Source of the DNA: Microbacterium sp. Leaf288
Lineage (GTDB): Bacteria; Actinomycetota; Actinomycetes; Actinomycetales; Microbacteriaceae
Length of the DNA: 64,000 bases
Reading direction: 5' to 3'
Assembly (NCBI RefSeq): GCF_001422925.1
Contig: NZ_LMNI01000011.1
Span: 867,116 to 931,115 of the forward strand
Numbering within the stretch: the stretch's first letter is position 1; every line of letters begins with the position of its first letter. Below the pieces are notes generated by a model that made no database searches, was not told the origin of the DNA, and worked only from the letters and a program-made list of their open reading frames with translations. The position numbers were made by a program, and so were the translations under genes. Below, one piece after another: positions 55,836-63,948 of the stretch.

Positions 55836-57476
55836 TCAGACGGCGCTCGCGCCGGCGATCTGCTGCAGTCGGATGACGACGAACTCGGCGGGCTTGAGCG
55901 GCGCGAACCCGACGTGGATGTTGACGATGCCCCGATCGATGTCGGACTGCGTCGTCGTCTCCTTGTCGCACTTGACGAAGTACGCGTCGCGCGGCGTGCT
56001 GCCCTGGAAGGCGCCCTGCCGGAAGAGGTCGTTCATGAACGTGCCGACGTTGAGGCGGATCTGCGCCCACAGCGGCTCGTCGTTGGGCTCGAAGACCACC
56101 CATTGGGTCCCGCGGAAGAGCGACTCCTCGATGAAGAGCGCCGTGCGCCGCACCGGGATGTACTTCCACTCGTTCGCGAGCGAATCCGCGCCCTTCAGCG
56201 TGCGCGCCCCCCACACGACGCGACCGGCGCCGGCGAACGCGCGCAGGCTGTTGATGCCGAGCGGGTTCAGCTGACCGATCTCGCCGTCGCTCAACGGGAT
56301 GGAGAGCTCGGGCACGCCGTTGAGGGTCGCCTCCAGGCCTGCCGGGGCCTTCCACACGCCGCGGGTCGCGTCGGTGCGTGCGAGCACGCCGGCCACCGCG
56401 CCCGACGCGCCGAACGTCTCGAGCTGGTTGTCGCGCAGCGGGTTGGTCTGCCGCAGTCGCGGAAAGTACACGGCTGCGTTGGCGCTCACCGTCCCGAGCG
56501 ACGCGAGGCCGGACTTCGCGTCGCCGACGGATTGCCAGGTCGGTGGTGCATCGATCACGTAGAACGCCCGCCGTGCCTCGGAGTACGTCGCCGCCTCGGT
56601 GACGACATCGGCCTCGACCTCACCGCCCGGACCGTCCGGCGACACCCCCTGATACGGAGGGATGACGAGAAGATTGAAGATGTCGGCATCCTCGAGCGCG
56701 TAGATCCCCGACTTGGCGCCGAGCGAGCCCTTCACATCGGCGGCGACGAGATCGTCGCCGTCGTCTCCGCCTGCGAGCCGTTGGCTCGCCTCCTGCGAGG
56801 GATCGCCCGGCGTCGGCGTGATGTCGTCCCAGATCGTCTTGCCCGCGGCGGGCGTGCCGGTGTGGACCTTGGGGCGACTGCTGCCGGGCACGGTCCCTGC
56901 CGTGCGCACGAGGTCCGACTCGTTGTCGAGCACCCGCGACAGCAGTCGCGGATGATCGGCGGGCGTGAGGACGACGTTTCGGTGCGCCTCGACGACTCCC
57001 GTCGCGCCGTCGCGGACGGTGAGGTTGAACAGGGTGTCGGGTTCGTCGCCGAGGGCGGGGTCTTCGGGACGCGTGTCGTGGTCGATGCGCACGCGCAGGC
57101 CGTCGCCCCACAGCCCCACGTCGACTGCCTGGAGCGTGAGGAGATCCGCACCGGTGTCCAGGGCGAGGTCGACCGAGGACGATGCCGGATCGTCGGCGTC
57201 CGAGGCCGCATCGTTCACGACGCGGACGATCACGGCCGTGCCGCCGCCGTTGAGGAAGAAGTCGCGGACGGAGAACCCGAGCCTGCTGAGCTTCCACAGT
57301 CCGCCGAACGTGCGTTCGTACTCACCGAAGTTCGTCACCACGATGGGTCTGTCCACCGGTCCGCGGGGCGCCCGCCCCACGAAGGCGGTGACCGAGGTGG
57401 AAACCCCGACGATAGTCCGGACCCCGCTCGCCACCTCCTCGATGTACACGCCGGGATAGGTCAGTTGGGACGGCAT
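55836..57476 (-). CDS. eCIS contractile sheath protein
   Basis: 546 residues. N-terminal extension LTYPGVYIEEVASGVRTIVGVSTSVTAFVGRAPRGPV is the handshake strand typical of sheath subunits. The C-terminal domain has GRVVWGARTL, WKYIPVRRTALFIEESLFRGTQWVVFEPND and RDAYFVKCDKET. First gene of the operon, GGAG upstream of ATG 57476. A single sheath gene is present, whereas AFP/PVC loci carry three. Confidence 0.95.
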   Translation of the reverse strand: MPSQLTYPGVYIEEVASGVRTIVGVSTSVTAFVGRAPRGPVDRPIVVTNFGEYERTFGGLWKLSRLGFSVRDFFLNGGGTAVIVRVVNDAASDADDPASSSVDLALDTGADLLTLQAVDVGLWGDGLRVRIDHDTRPEDPALGDEPDTLFNLTVRDGATGVVEAHRNVVLTPADHPRLLSRVLDNESDLVRTAGTVPGSSRPKVHTGTPAAGKTIWDDITPTPGDPSQEASQRLAGGDDGDDLVAADVKGSLGAKSGIYALEDADIFNLLVIPPYQGVSPDGPGGEVEADVVTEAATYSEARRAFYVIDAPPTWQSVGDAKSGLASLGTVSANAAVYFPRLRQTNPLRDNQLETFGASGAVAGVLARTDATRGVWKAPAGLEATLNGVPELSIPLSDGEIGQLNPLGINSLRAFAGAGRVVWGARTLKGADSLANEWKYIPVRRTALFIEESLFRGTQWVVFEPNDEPLWAQIRLNVGTFMNDLFRQGAFQGSTPRDAYFVKCDKETTTQSDIDRGIVNIHVGFAPLKPAEFVVIRLQQIAGASAV

Positions 57477-57594
57477 GGCTGTCTCCAGAGAGGATGCATC
57501 GATCTTGGGGCCCCGCCGGCGGTACCCGAAGCCGACGGGAGGGTGGCGACCCCACCACGTGGCGTCGTCGGCGTGGCCTCGACGGCCACGGTGC

Positions 57595-57624
57595 GAAATG
57601 CAAGGACCTCGATTCGAGAGTCAA
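57595..57624 (-). promoter_or_regulatory. Candidate promoter of the eCIS operon
   Basis: On the minus strand TTGACT (57624-57619) is followed 17-18 bases later by GCATTT/CATTTC. The -35 is good, the -10 is weak. This leaves a ~120-nt leader before the sheath ATG. CTCGAATCGAG lies in the spacer as a short palindrome and could bind a regulator. Confidence 0.35.
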
Positions 57625-57683
57625 TCCCTCGCGGTGAGGGCTGTCAAGAGCCCGGCGTGCAGGGACGAATTCCCGGCGAACAG

Positions 57684-57712
57684 GTGACACGGGGCATCCG
57701 CGTTCCTACAGT
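57684..57712 (+). promoter_or_regulatory. Candidate promoter of the collagen-like gene
   Basis: GTGACA (57684-57689), 17-bp spacer, TACAGT (57707-57712), about 60 bp upstream of the GTG at 57775, directed away from the eCIS operon. Confidence 0.45.
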
Positions 57713-57774
57713 TGAGTCACGACGCCGAGGCTGTGGGAGTCCGGCGTCGAAGACGCGGTGGAAGGTGAGGTGCC

Positions 57775-58458
57775 GTGGTCCAGGACGCGCAATCGACCGA
57801 GGACCCTGCGCCTGCGCCCGCCGCCGCACACGTCGCACCTCCGGTGACCCGCGGCACACTCATCTGGTTCGGGCTCGGCTTCGTGCTCCTGTCGTTCTTC
57901 GCCGCCTTCCTCGGATCCTGGCTCGCGCGCTCGGTCGACACGGCCACGCCCGCGCCGGCGCCCGAGCCGTCGGCTTCGGCCACGGCGTCGCCGGAGTACG
58001 AGGACGTGCTCGCCGAGATCCTCCCGGCCGGGTCGGCGGTCCGCGCCGGCTCGGGCGCGCCCGAGGAGGGCAAGGGCTACGAGGGCGACGTCTACATCGA
58101 CATCCTCAACGCCGACGTGTACCTCTTCAAGGACGACGCGTGGACGCTCGTGGGCAATCTCCGCGAGGCGGCCGCCGAAGGCCTCACGGGCGAGCAGGGC
58201 CCGGCCGGCGCACAAGGCGAGCAGGGCGCGCAGGGGGAGCAGGGGGCCCCGGGTGCGCAGGGACCGACCGGCGCCCCTGGGGCACCGGGAACGCAGGTGA
58301 TGCTCGGCACGGCGGCGCCCGAGGACGACACCTGCACCGCCGACGGCGACGTGTTCATCGACACCGCCGCGGTCGAGTTCTACGAGTGCAGCGACGGTGC
58401 CTGGGTGCTGTTCGGGCCGACGACCGGGCCCGAGCCGTCGCCGGATGCCGGTGAGTAG
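57775..58458 (+). CDS. Single-pass membrane protein with collagen-like stalk, divergent from eCIS
   Basis: 227 residues. Short Ala/Pro-rich cytoplasmic tail, a transmembrane helix (residues ~28-51, TLIWFGLGFVLLSFFAAFLG), a Pro/Ser linker, then an extracellular part. The latter has about eleven Gly-X-Y triplets (GEQGPAGAQGEQGAQGEQ onward, ~142-174) flanked by two similar ~25-residue modules: GDVYIDILNADVYLFKDDAWTLVG before and GDVFIDTAAVEFYECSDGAWVLFG after. These modules resemble those on phage tail/fibre collagen proteins. The GTG start follows GGAAGGTGAGG. It could anchor or receive the eCIS at the producer surface; unproven. Confidence 0.75.
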   Translation: MVQDAQSTEDPAPAPAAAHVAPPVTRGTLIWFGLGFVLLSFFAAFLGSWLARSVDTATPAPAPEPSASATASPEYEDVLAEILPAGSAVRAGSGAPEEGKGYEGDVYIDILNADVYLFKDDAWTLVGNLREAAAEGLTGEQGPAGAQGEQGAQGEQGAPGAQGPTGAPGAPGTQVMLGTAAPEDDTCTADGDVFIDTAAVEFYECSDGAWVLFGPTTGPEPSPDAGE

Positions 58459-58461
58459 CCC

Positions 58462-59565
58462 TCAGCCCCGGGTGGACGCTGTCACGGTGAACTTGGTGTT
58501 CCGCGCGACCTGCCGCGTCGGGCCGACCGCTCGCTCCAGCGCCGGGCGGTAGCGCAGGCCCGAGTTCCACACCGCCCAGAGCTCACCGCCCGGCCGCAGC
58601 ACGCGGGCGGCCTCGGCGAACATCCGCGGCGCGATCCCTTCGTGCACCGCCGAACCCGAGTGGAACGGCGGGTTCAGCGCGATGAAGCTCGCACTCGCGT
58701 CCGGCTGGGCCCCCAGCATGTCGTCGCGGACGACCTCGACGCGGTCGGCGACGCCGTTCGCGTCCGCGGTCGCCCGGGCGGAGGTGACCGCCGCCGCCGA
58801 TTGGTCGCAGGCGAGCACGTGGAGGGATGGATGCCGCAGCGCGAGCGCCGTCGCCACCACGCCCGTTCCGCAGGCGAGGTCGATGGCCGCCCCGTCGGGG
58901 AGCGGGGGCAGGTGCTGCAGCAGGAACCTCGTGCCGATGTCGATCGACGCGCCTGCGAAGGCGCCTCCGAAAGCGCACACGATGATCCCGTCGTGCGTCG
59001 CGCAGAGCGGCACCGGCTCGCGGCCGCCGTGAGGTCCGCGCGCGACGAGCACGCGCGACTTCTGGCGGGCATGCGTGACGTCGAGCCCGGTGAAGCTCTC
59101 GCGCAGCACGTCGTTCATGGCGAGCGTCATGTGCTTCACACGGCCCCCGGCGAAGACGACGACGTCGGGTGCCGCGTGCGCGGCGATCAGCCCAGCGATG
59201 TCGCGGAGCGCGTCGAGTGAGCGCGGCAGCCGCAGCAGCACGACGCGCGCGTCGCGCACGAGTCCCGGCGAGAGGGGCAGCGACGCGAACGCGTCTCCGA
59301 GCCCGAAGCGCTCGGCGTTGGCCGCGAGCGCGCGCTCGCCCGTGAGCGGGTCCTGATGGACACGGATGCCGCGACCGCCGTCCGAGGCTGCGCCGAGCGT
59401 GAGCGCGCCGTAGCCGTCGCCGATCACCACGAGCTCGCCGTCGCCGGCGTCGGTCCGGGCGGGGGCGGACTCGTCGAGGAGCAGCCGGTCCGCCGCATCC
59501 GCCGCCACGAGGTCGGGAGCCTCGACGTCGGGCCACCGGCGCAGGTCGTCGAGCGAGAATGTCAC
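58462..59565 (-). CDS. RsmC/RlmG-type rRNA (guanine-N2) methyltransferase
   Basis: 367 residues. Degenerate N-terminal methyltransferase-like domain (~1-170) and catalytic C-terminal domain with SAM motif IDLACGTGVVATALAL near residue 215 and the NPPFH motif (IALNPPFHSGSAVHEG). That pair is diagnostic of RsmC/RlmG enzymes methylating guanine N2 in rRNA. Start GTG 59565 is set by TACCGT six bases upstream and the lack of similarity before it. Converges with the collagen-like gene, 3 nt apart. Confidence 0.87.
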   Translation of the reverse strand: MTFSLDDLRRWPDVEAPDLVAADAADRLLLDESAPARTDAGDGELVVIGDGYGALTLGAASDGGRGIRVHQDPLTGERALAANAERFGLGDAFASLPLSPGLVRDARVVLLRLPRSLDALRDIAGLIAAHAAPDVVVFAGGRVKHMTLAMNDVLRESFTGLDVTHARQKSRVLVARGPHGGREPVPLCATHDGIIVCAFGGAFAGASIDIGTRFLLQHLPPLPDGAAIDLACGTGVVATALALRHPSLHVLACDQSAAAVTSARATADANGVADRVEVVRDDMLGAQPDASASFIALNPPFHSGSAVHEGIAPRMFAEAARVLRPGGELWAVWNSGLRYRPALERAVGPTRQVARNTKFTVTASTRG

Positions 59566-59577
59566 CGTCCCACGGTA
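59566..59577 (-). promoter_or_regulatory. Leaderless -10 element of the RsmC-type gene
   Basis: TACCGT (59577-59572, minus strand), GGGACG, then the GTG at 59565. Confidence 0.6.
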
Positions 59578-59642
59578 GCCGGACGGGCGGCACCCGGTTC
59601 GGGGAACTGCGAGAGATGCGTGCCGTCCCGCGGGAGCGGGAC

Positions 59643-59654
59643 TAGCATTCAACG
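59643..59654 (+). promoter_or_regulatory. Leaderless -10 element of the MarR-type gene
   Basis: TAGCAT (59643-59648), TCAACG, then the GTG at 59655. Confidence 0.65.
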
Positions 59655-60074
59655 GTGCCAGACCGTGCGTTCAGTCCCGTCATCTCGCTGCTGACCGTGG
59701 CCGCCGTGTGGGACGCGCACCTCGGCGCGCAGCTGCGCGATCTCGGGCTCACCACGCGGAAGTACGGACTGCTCGCCCACATCGAGGCGACGCCGGGCAT
59801 CTCGTTCAGTGAGCTCGCGCGGCGCTCGCAGATCACCGTGCAGTCGGCGCACACCGCCGTGCAGACCCTTGTCGCCGACGGGCTCGTCGCGGATGCGACG
59901 AAGCACGCGGGCGCGGCATCCGATCTGCGCGTGACCGACCGGGGCAGCGAGGTGCTGCAAGCCGCCGAACAGCGTCTGGCGGCTCTCGACGCCGGACTCG
60001 CCGCGGGGGCGCCGGCGCTCGCCACGGCGCTCGAGGGGCTGCATGAGCAGCCGTTCGGGCTCGCCCCCGAGTAG
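59655..60074 (+). CDS. MarR-family transcriptional regulator
   Basis: 139 residues. Winged helix: LTTRKYGLLAHIEATPGISFSELARRSQITVQSAHTAVQTLVADGLV, wing DLRVTDRGSEVL, flanked by dimerisation helices. MarR proteins repress nearby genes until they bind a small ligand. The 60-nt gap to the DUF3817 gene contains GAAAGC/GCTTTC and repeated CTGAA, which might be its operator. Confidence 0.85.
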   Translation: MPDRAFSPVISLLTVAAVWDAHLGAQLRDLGLTTRKYGLLAHIEATPGISFSELARRSQITVQSAHTAVQTLVADGLVADATKHAGAASDLRVTDRGSEVLQAAEQRLAALDAGLAAGAPALATALEGLHEQPFGLAPE

Positions 60075-60122
60075 ATCACGCCGCCCTCGGCCAACCTTCA
60101 GAAAGCCTGAAGCGCTTTCAGT

Positions 60123-60134
60123 TAGGCTGAAGGT
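60123..60134 (+). promoter_or_regulatory. Leaderless -10 element of the DUF3817 gene
   Basis: TAGGCT (60123-60128), GAAGGT, then the GTG at 60135. Confidence 0.6.
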
Positions 60135-60599
60135 GTGTTCCGCAACCCCCACACCCTGTTCCGTGCGCTCGCGATTCTCGAGGCGATCTCGTGGACGCTC
60201 CTCATTGCCGGCCTCGTCATCCGCGCCACCACCGACTGGGCGCTGGGCGTCACGATCGGCGGCGGCATCCACGGCTTCATCTTCCTGTCGTACGGCGCGA
60301 CCGTCATCCTCGTCGCGCTCAACAACCGCTGGCGCGTCGGGCCCACGGTGCTCGCGCTTGTGAGCGCCGTCATCCCCTACGCCACGATCCCGGCGGAGCT
60401 GTGGCTCCAGCGCAGTGGTCGTCTTGCGGGCGCGTGGCGTCTCGTGGCCACGGACGACCCGCGCGACGCCACCTGGTACGACCGGCTCATGCGGTGGTTC
60501 CTTCGGCGCCCCTGGGTGCTCGGCGCCCTGATCGCTCTCGCGGTCGTGCTGCTGTTCGTCGTGCTCCTCATCCTGGGCCCGCCCGGAGGTCGCGACTGA
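60135..60599 (+). CDS. DUF3817 integral membrane protein
   Basis: 154 residues, four or more hydrophobic helices. The DUF3817 pattern is visible: TLFRALAILEAISWTLLIAG, GGIHGFIFLSYGATVIL and AVIPYATIPAELWL. Function unknown; common in Actinobacteria. A last transmembrane helix (GALIALAVVLLFVVLLI) follows an RRPWVL segment. Behind the MarR gene, a possible target of it. Confidence 0.85.
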   Translation: MFRNPHTLFRALAILEAISWTLLIAGLVIRATTDWALGVTIGGGIHGFIFLSYGATVILVALNNRWRVGPTVLALVSAVIPYATIPAELWLQRSGRLAGAWRLVATDDPRDATWYDRLMRWFLRRPWVLGALIALAVVLLFVVLLILGPPGGRD

Positions 60600-60613
60600 C
60601 GACACCCGACCCC

Positions 60614-60645
60614 GGCCGCCTCACTCCCTCGGGAGCGGGGCGGCC
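60614..60645. terminator. Hairpin between DUF3817 and VOC genes
   Basis: GGCCGCC (60614-60620) pairs with GGCGGCC (60639-60645), with inner CTCC/GGAG pairing. Serves the two convergent genes. Confidence 0.6.
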
Positions 60646-60680
60646 GTATCGCGTCGTGGATCGGTGACGGATGCCGCGGC

Positions 60681-61052
60681 TCAGCGCCAGGCGGGCAACT
60701 GCTGCAGCGTCCAGGTGTTGCCGTCGGGGTCGTCGAACTGGACGAACCGGCCCCAGTCCTGCTCGTCGACACCGCGCCCCTCGACGCCGTTCGCCCGCAG
60801 GTGGGCGAGCGCTTCGTCGGCGTCCGGCACGACGATCTGAACCGTGTTCTGCTGGCCGGGCTCGAGGGTGTTGCCGAGACCTGTGCCGAAGGCGATCGAG
60901 CAGGCGGAGCCGGGCGGGGTCGCCTGCACGAAGCGGAGGCCTTCGACGGGCGTCTGATCGTGGTCGATGTTCCAGCCGATCCTCTCGTAGAACTCCTTCG
61001 CGCGGTCGACGTCCGTCACCGGTACGAAGATGAGCTCGATCTTCCAGTCCAT
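60681..61052 (-). CDS. VOC (glyoxalase/bleomycin-resistance fold) protein
   Basis: 123 residues. Two beta-alpha-beta-beta-beta modules: KIELIFVPVTDVDRAKEFYERIGWNIDHD and VQIVVPDADEALAHLRANGVEGRG, ending with FVQFDDPDGNTWTLQQLP. Family members bind metal and small molecules. No gene-specific clue. ATG with GAGGGA upstream; divergent from clpC. Confidence 0.85.
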   Translation of the reverse strand: MDWKIELIFVPVTDVDRAKEFYERIGWNIDHDQTPVEGLRFVQATPPGSACSIAFGTGLGNTLEPGQQNTVQIVVPDADEALAHLRANGVEGRGVDEQDWGRFVQFDDPDGNTWTLQQLPAWR

Positions 61053-61150
61053 CGTGTTCCCTCTCGTCTCTGAAGCAGGTCCCCCGTGGAGGAGACGTTA
61101 CGCCCGGGGTCCGACATCCGCCGCTGGGGAATACCTGCGGATGAGTGCGG

Positions 61151-61204
61151 TTGAACTTGACAATGCCTGTGTCAAGTTCAAAACTTGATGCTCCTCCACT
61201 CAAG
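61151..61204 (+). promoter_or_regulatory. Two tandem HAIR operators (HspR) with embedded -35
   Basis: HAIR consensus is CTTGAGT-N7-ACTCAAG. Site 1 is CTTGACA-N7-TGTCAAG (61156-61176), with perfect symmetry extending to 12 bp (61151-61162 with 61170-61181). Site 2 is CTTGATG-N7-ACTCAAG (61184-61204). Centres are 28 bp apart. TTGACA at 61157-61162 looks like a -35 inside site 1, so bound HspR would block initiation until heat shock. Confidence 0.88.
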
Positions 61205-61220
61205 TTTCAGGAGAGATGGA

Positions 61221-63779
61221 ATGCCAGAAGACTTCACCCCCCAGGCCGGCGACGACGCGAGCTCGTTCGACGAGTTCCTGGCGCGCTACCTCGCGGGCGA
61301 GCGCGCCCGTGCCGAGCGCTCGATCGACCTGAGCCGCTACCTCGGCGCCGGTACCCAGGAGCTGCTCCAGCGCGCCGGCAAGTACGCGCTCGAGCGCGGC
61401 CAGCAGGAACTCGACGCGCTGCACGTCCTGCGCATCCTCGTGGCCGAGGCTCCGGCGCGTGACGCCGTGCAGCGCATCGGCGCCGACGCCGACGCGATCG
61501 CGCGCGCCACCGAGGAGCGCCTTCCCGCCGCGACCGCGGCGGCCGACGTCGACGGGGCCGTCGTGACCTCGTCCGTGCAGCGGGCGCTGTTCCACGCGTT
61601 CCAGGTCGCCCGCTCGTCGGGATCGACCTACGTCGACCCCGAGCACCTGTTCTTCGCCCTCGTGCTCGCGCAGGACACGCCCGCCGGCCAGGTGCTGGCC
61701 CGTGCCGGCGTGACGGCCGAGGCACTCATGCAGGGTGCGCGCGAGACCGTGACGCCGGGCGAGAGCGCGCAGGCGCAGGCGCGGCCCGAGGGCGCAGCAT
61801 CCGACACCCCCATGCTCGACACGTACGGCACCGACCTGACGGCGCGCGCCGTCGCGGGCGAACTCGACCCGGTGATCGGGCGCGCCGACGAGATCGAGCA
61901 GACGATCGAGATCCTCAGCCGCCGCACCAAGAACAACCCGGTGCTGGTCGGCGAGGCCGGCGTCGGCAAGACCGCGATCGTCGAGGGACTCGCCCAGGCG
62001 ATCGTCGACGGTTCCGTGCCCGAACAGCTGCTCGGCAAGCGCGTGATCGCGCTCGATCTGCCGGCCATGCTCGCGGGCACCCGCTACCGCGGCGACTTCG
62101 AGGAGCGGCTCACCAAGACGATGGACGAGATCGCCGCGTACAAGGGCGCGCTGATCGTCTTCATCGACGAGGTGCACACGGTGGTCGGCGCCGGTGGCGC
62201 CGGCGACGGCGGCATGGACGCGGGCAACATCCTGAAGCCCCGCCTCGCGCGCGGCGAGCTGCACCTCGTGGGGGCGACGACGCTCAAGGAGTACCGCGTC
62301 ATCGAGAAGGACCCCGCTCTCGAGCGCCGGTTCCAGCCGGTGCGCGTCGGCGAGCCCTCGATCGAGGACGCCGTGCTCATCCTCCGCGGCCTCAAGCCGG
62401 CCTACGAGGAGCACCACGGCATCGTCTATACGGACGAGGCGCTTCGTGCGGCCGTCGAGCTCAGCGACCGGTACCTCACTGAGCGCGTGCTGCCCGACAA
62501 GGCGATCGATCTCATCGACCAGGCCGGCGCCCGACTGCGCCTGCGGCTGGGTTCGAAGGTCGACGTGTCGGGTCTCATCGAGCGTCTGGCGACTCTTGAG
62601 GCAGACAAGAACGCCGCGGTGTCGGCAGAGCACTACGAGGAGGCGTCGCAGATCCGCGACCAGATCGCCGAGGTGCAGGGGCGCCTCGAGCGCGCCACCG
62701 CCGCGGGTGCTGCCGTGCGGACCGACGCGATCGTCGACGAGCCCGAGATCGCCGCGGTGATCAGCCGTGCCACCGGCATCCCGGTGAACCGCCTGACCGA
62801 GACCGAGCGCGAGCGCCTGGCGTCCCTCGAGGACGAGCTGCACGACCGCGTGATCGGCCAGGACGACGCGGTGACCGCGGTCGCCAAGGCGGTCCGCCGC
62901 AACCGCACCGGCATGGGCGACGCCCGTCGCCCGGTGGGCTCGTTCCTCTTCCTCGGCCCGACGGGCGTCGGCAAGACCGAGCTCGCCAAGGCACTCGCCG
63001 CGTCGCTGTTCGACGATGAGGGCGCGGTGATCCGCTTCGACATGAGCGAGTTCGGCGAGCGGCACACCGTGTCGCGCCTCGTCGGCGCCCCTCCCGGATA
63101 CGTCGGCTACGACGAGGCCGGGCAGCTCACCGAGCGCGTGCGGCGCAACCCGTACTCGATCGTGCTGTTCGACGAGATCGAGAAGGCGCACCCCGATGTG
63201 TTCAACCTGCTGCTCCAGGTGCTCGACGACGGGCGCCTCACCGACGGCCAGGGACGCACCGTCGACTTCCGCAACACGGTGGTCGTCATGACCTCGAACC
63301 TCGGCTCGGAGTTCCTCGCGTCGCGCGGCGGTGCGATCGGCTTCCTCGCCGACGGGGGAGGGACGACCGGCTTCGGCTCCGAGAAGGATCTGCGCGACCG
63401 CGTCTTCGGCAAGCTGCGCGAGGCGATGCGCCCCGAGTTCCTCAACCGCATCGACGAGATCGTGCTGTTCCGCAAGCTCGAGAAGCCGCAGCTGCAGAGC
63501 ATCGTGCGACTGCTGCTCGGGGCATCCGATGCGCGCCTCGCGAAGCGCGAGGTGTCGCTGGTCGTGACGGACTCCGCGGTGGCCTGGCTCGCCGACAACG
63601 GGTACGAGCCCGAGTACGGCGCCCGGCCGCTGCGTCGCCTGATCCAGCGCGAGGTCGACGACCGCATCGCCGACCTGTTCGTCACAGGCTCGCTCGTGGA
63701 CGGCGGGACCGTGACGGTGGATGCCTCGGCCGAGGCGCTGTCGGTGCGCTCGGGGATTCCCTTCGCCGCCGCGGCCTGA
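61221..63779 (+). CDS. clpC: ClpC-type AAA+ unfoldase
   Basis: 852 residues. Double-Clp N domain (~1-180), AAA1 with Walker A GEAGVGKT (244-251) and [12 protein letters not shown] short middle domain has a UVR-like [16 protein letters not shown], then AAA2 with Walker A GPTGVGKT (579-586). The middle domain is far shorter than in ClpB, and IGF (706-708) sits where ClpP-binding loops occur, so a protease partner rather than a disaggregase is likely. ATG 61221 is chosen over an upstream frame because of AGGAGAG five bases before it. Under HspR control. Confidence 0.88.
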   Translation: MPEDFTPQAGDDASSFDEFLARYLAGERARAERSIDLSRYLGAGTQELLQRAGKYALERGQQELDALHVLRILVAEAPARDAVQRIGADADAIARATEERLPAATAAADVDGAVVTSSVQRALFHAFQVARSSGSTYVDPEHLFFALVLAQDTPAGQVLARAGVTAEALMQGARETVTPGESAQAQARPEGAASDTPMLDTYGTDLTARAVAGELDPVIGRADEIEQTIEILSRRTKNNPVLVGEAGVGKTAIVEGLAQAIVDGSVPEQLLGKRVIALDLPAMLAGTRYRGDFEERLTKTMDEIAAYKGALIVFIDEVHTVVGAGGAGDGGMDAGNILKPRLARGELHLVGATTLKEYRVIEKDPALERRFQPVRVGEPSIEDAVLILRGLKPAYEEHHGIVYTDEALRAAVELSDRYLTERVLPDKAIDLIDQAGARLRLRLGSKVDVSGLIERLATLEADKNAAVSAEHYEEASQIRDQIAEVQGRLERATAAGAAVRTDAIVDEPEIAAVISRATGIPVNRLTETERERLASLEDELHDRVIGQDDAVTAVAKAVRRNRTGMGDARRPVGSFLFLGPTGVGKTELAKALAASLFDDEGAVIRFDMSEFGERHTVSRLVGAPPGYVGYDEAGQLTERVRRNPYSIVLFDEIEKAHPDVFNLLLQVLDDGRLTDGQGRTVDFRNTVVVMTSNLGSEFLASRGGAIGFLADGGGTTGFGSEKDLRDRVFGKLREAMRPEFLNRIDEIVLFRKLEKPQLQSIVRLLLGASDARLAKREVSLVVTDSAVAWLADNGYEPEYGARPLRRLIQREVDDRIADLFVTGSLVDGGTVTVDASAEALSVRSGIPFAAAA

Positions 63780-63792
63780 TCCCGAGCCATCC

Positions 63793-63825
63793 GAGAGGCG
63801 CAGGGCGACAGGCCCTGCGCCTCTC
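63793..63825 (+). terminator. Terminator after clpC
   Basis: GAGAGGCGCAGGGC (63793-63806) and GCCCTGCGCCTCTC (63812-63825) form a 14-bp stem with a 5-nt loop. Confidence 0.88.
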
Positions 63826-63948
63826 GCTCTGCGTAGGGCAGGGGTGTGGCGAGCATCGCACCGCTTCGACAGGTCAACCACGGCTGCGCAGGTCCGATCC
63901 GGGTAGGGCGCTCCGCGTGTCGTGGAGTCGGTCCCTGCTCCTTTCGTT

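Noticed and set aside
30587..57476. Prophage or R-type pyocin interpretation
   Set aside because: No capsid, portal, terminase, holin, endolysin, integrase or repressor gene; presence of Pvc15-like ATPase, DUF4255 and DUF4157 proteins instead.
30587..57476. Type VI secretion system
   Set aside because: No TssJ/L/M membrane complex, no separate TssB/TssC pair, no ClpV; the host is Gram-positive and the baseplate set is eCIS-like.
58190..58295. Tandem GGCGCGCAGGG-type DNA repeat as a CRISPR or VNTR locus
   Set aside because: The periodicity is 9 bp and in frame, encoding Gly-X-Y triplets of the collagen-like protein; there are no spacers.
61053..61220. Riboswitch upstream of clpC
   Set aside because: The paired segments match the HAIR consensus with N7 spacers exactly, which explains the symmetry as protein-binding sites.
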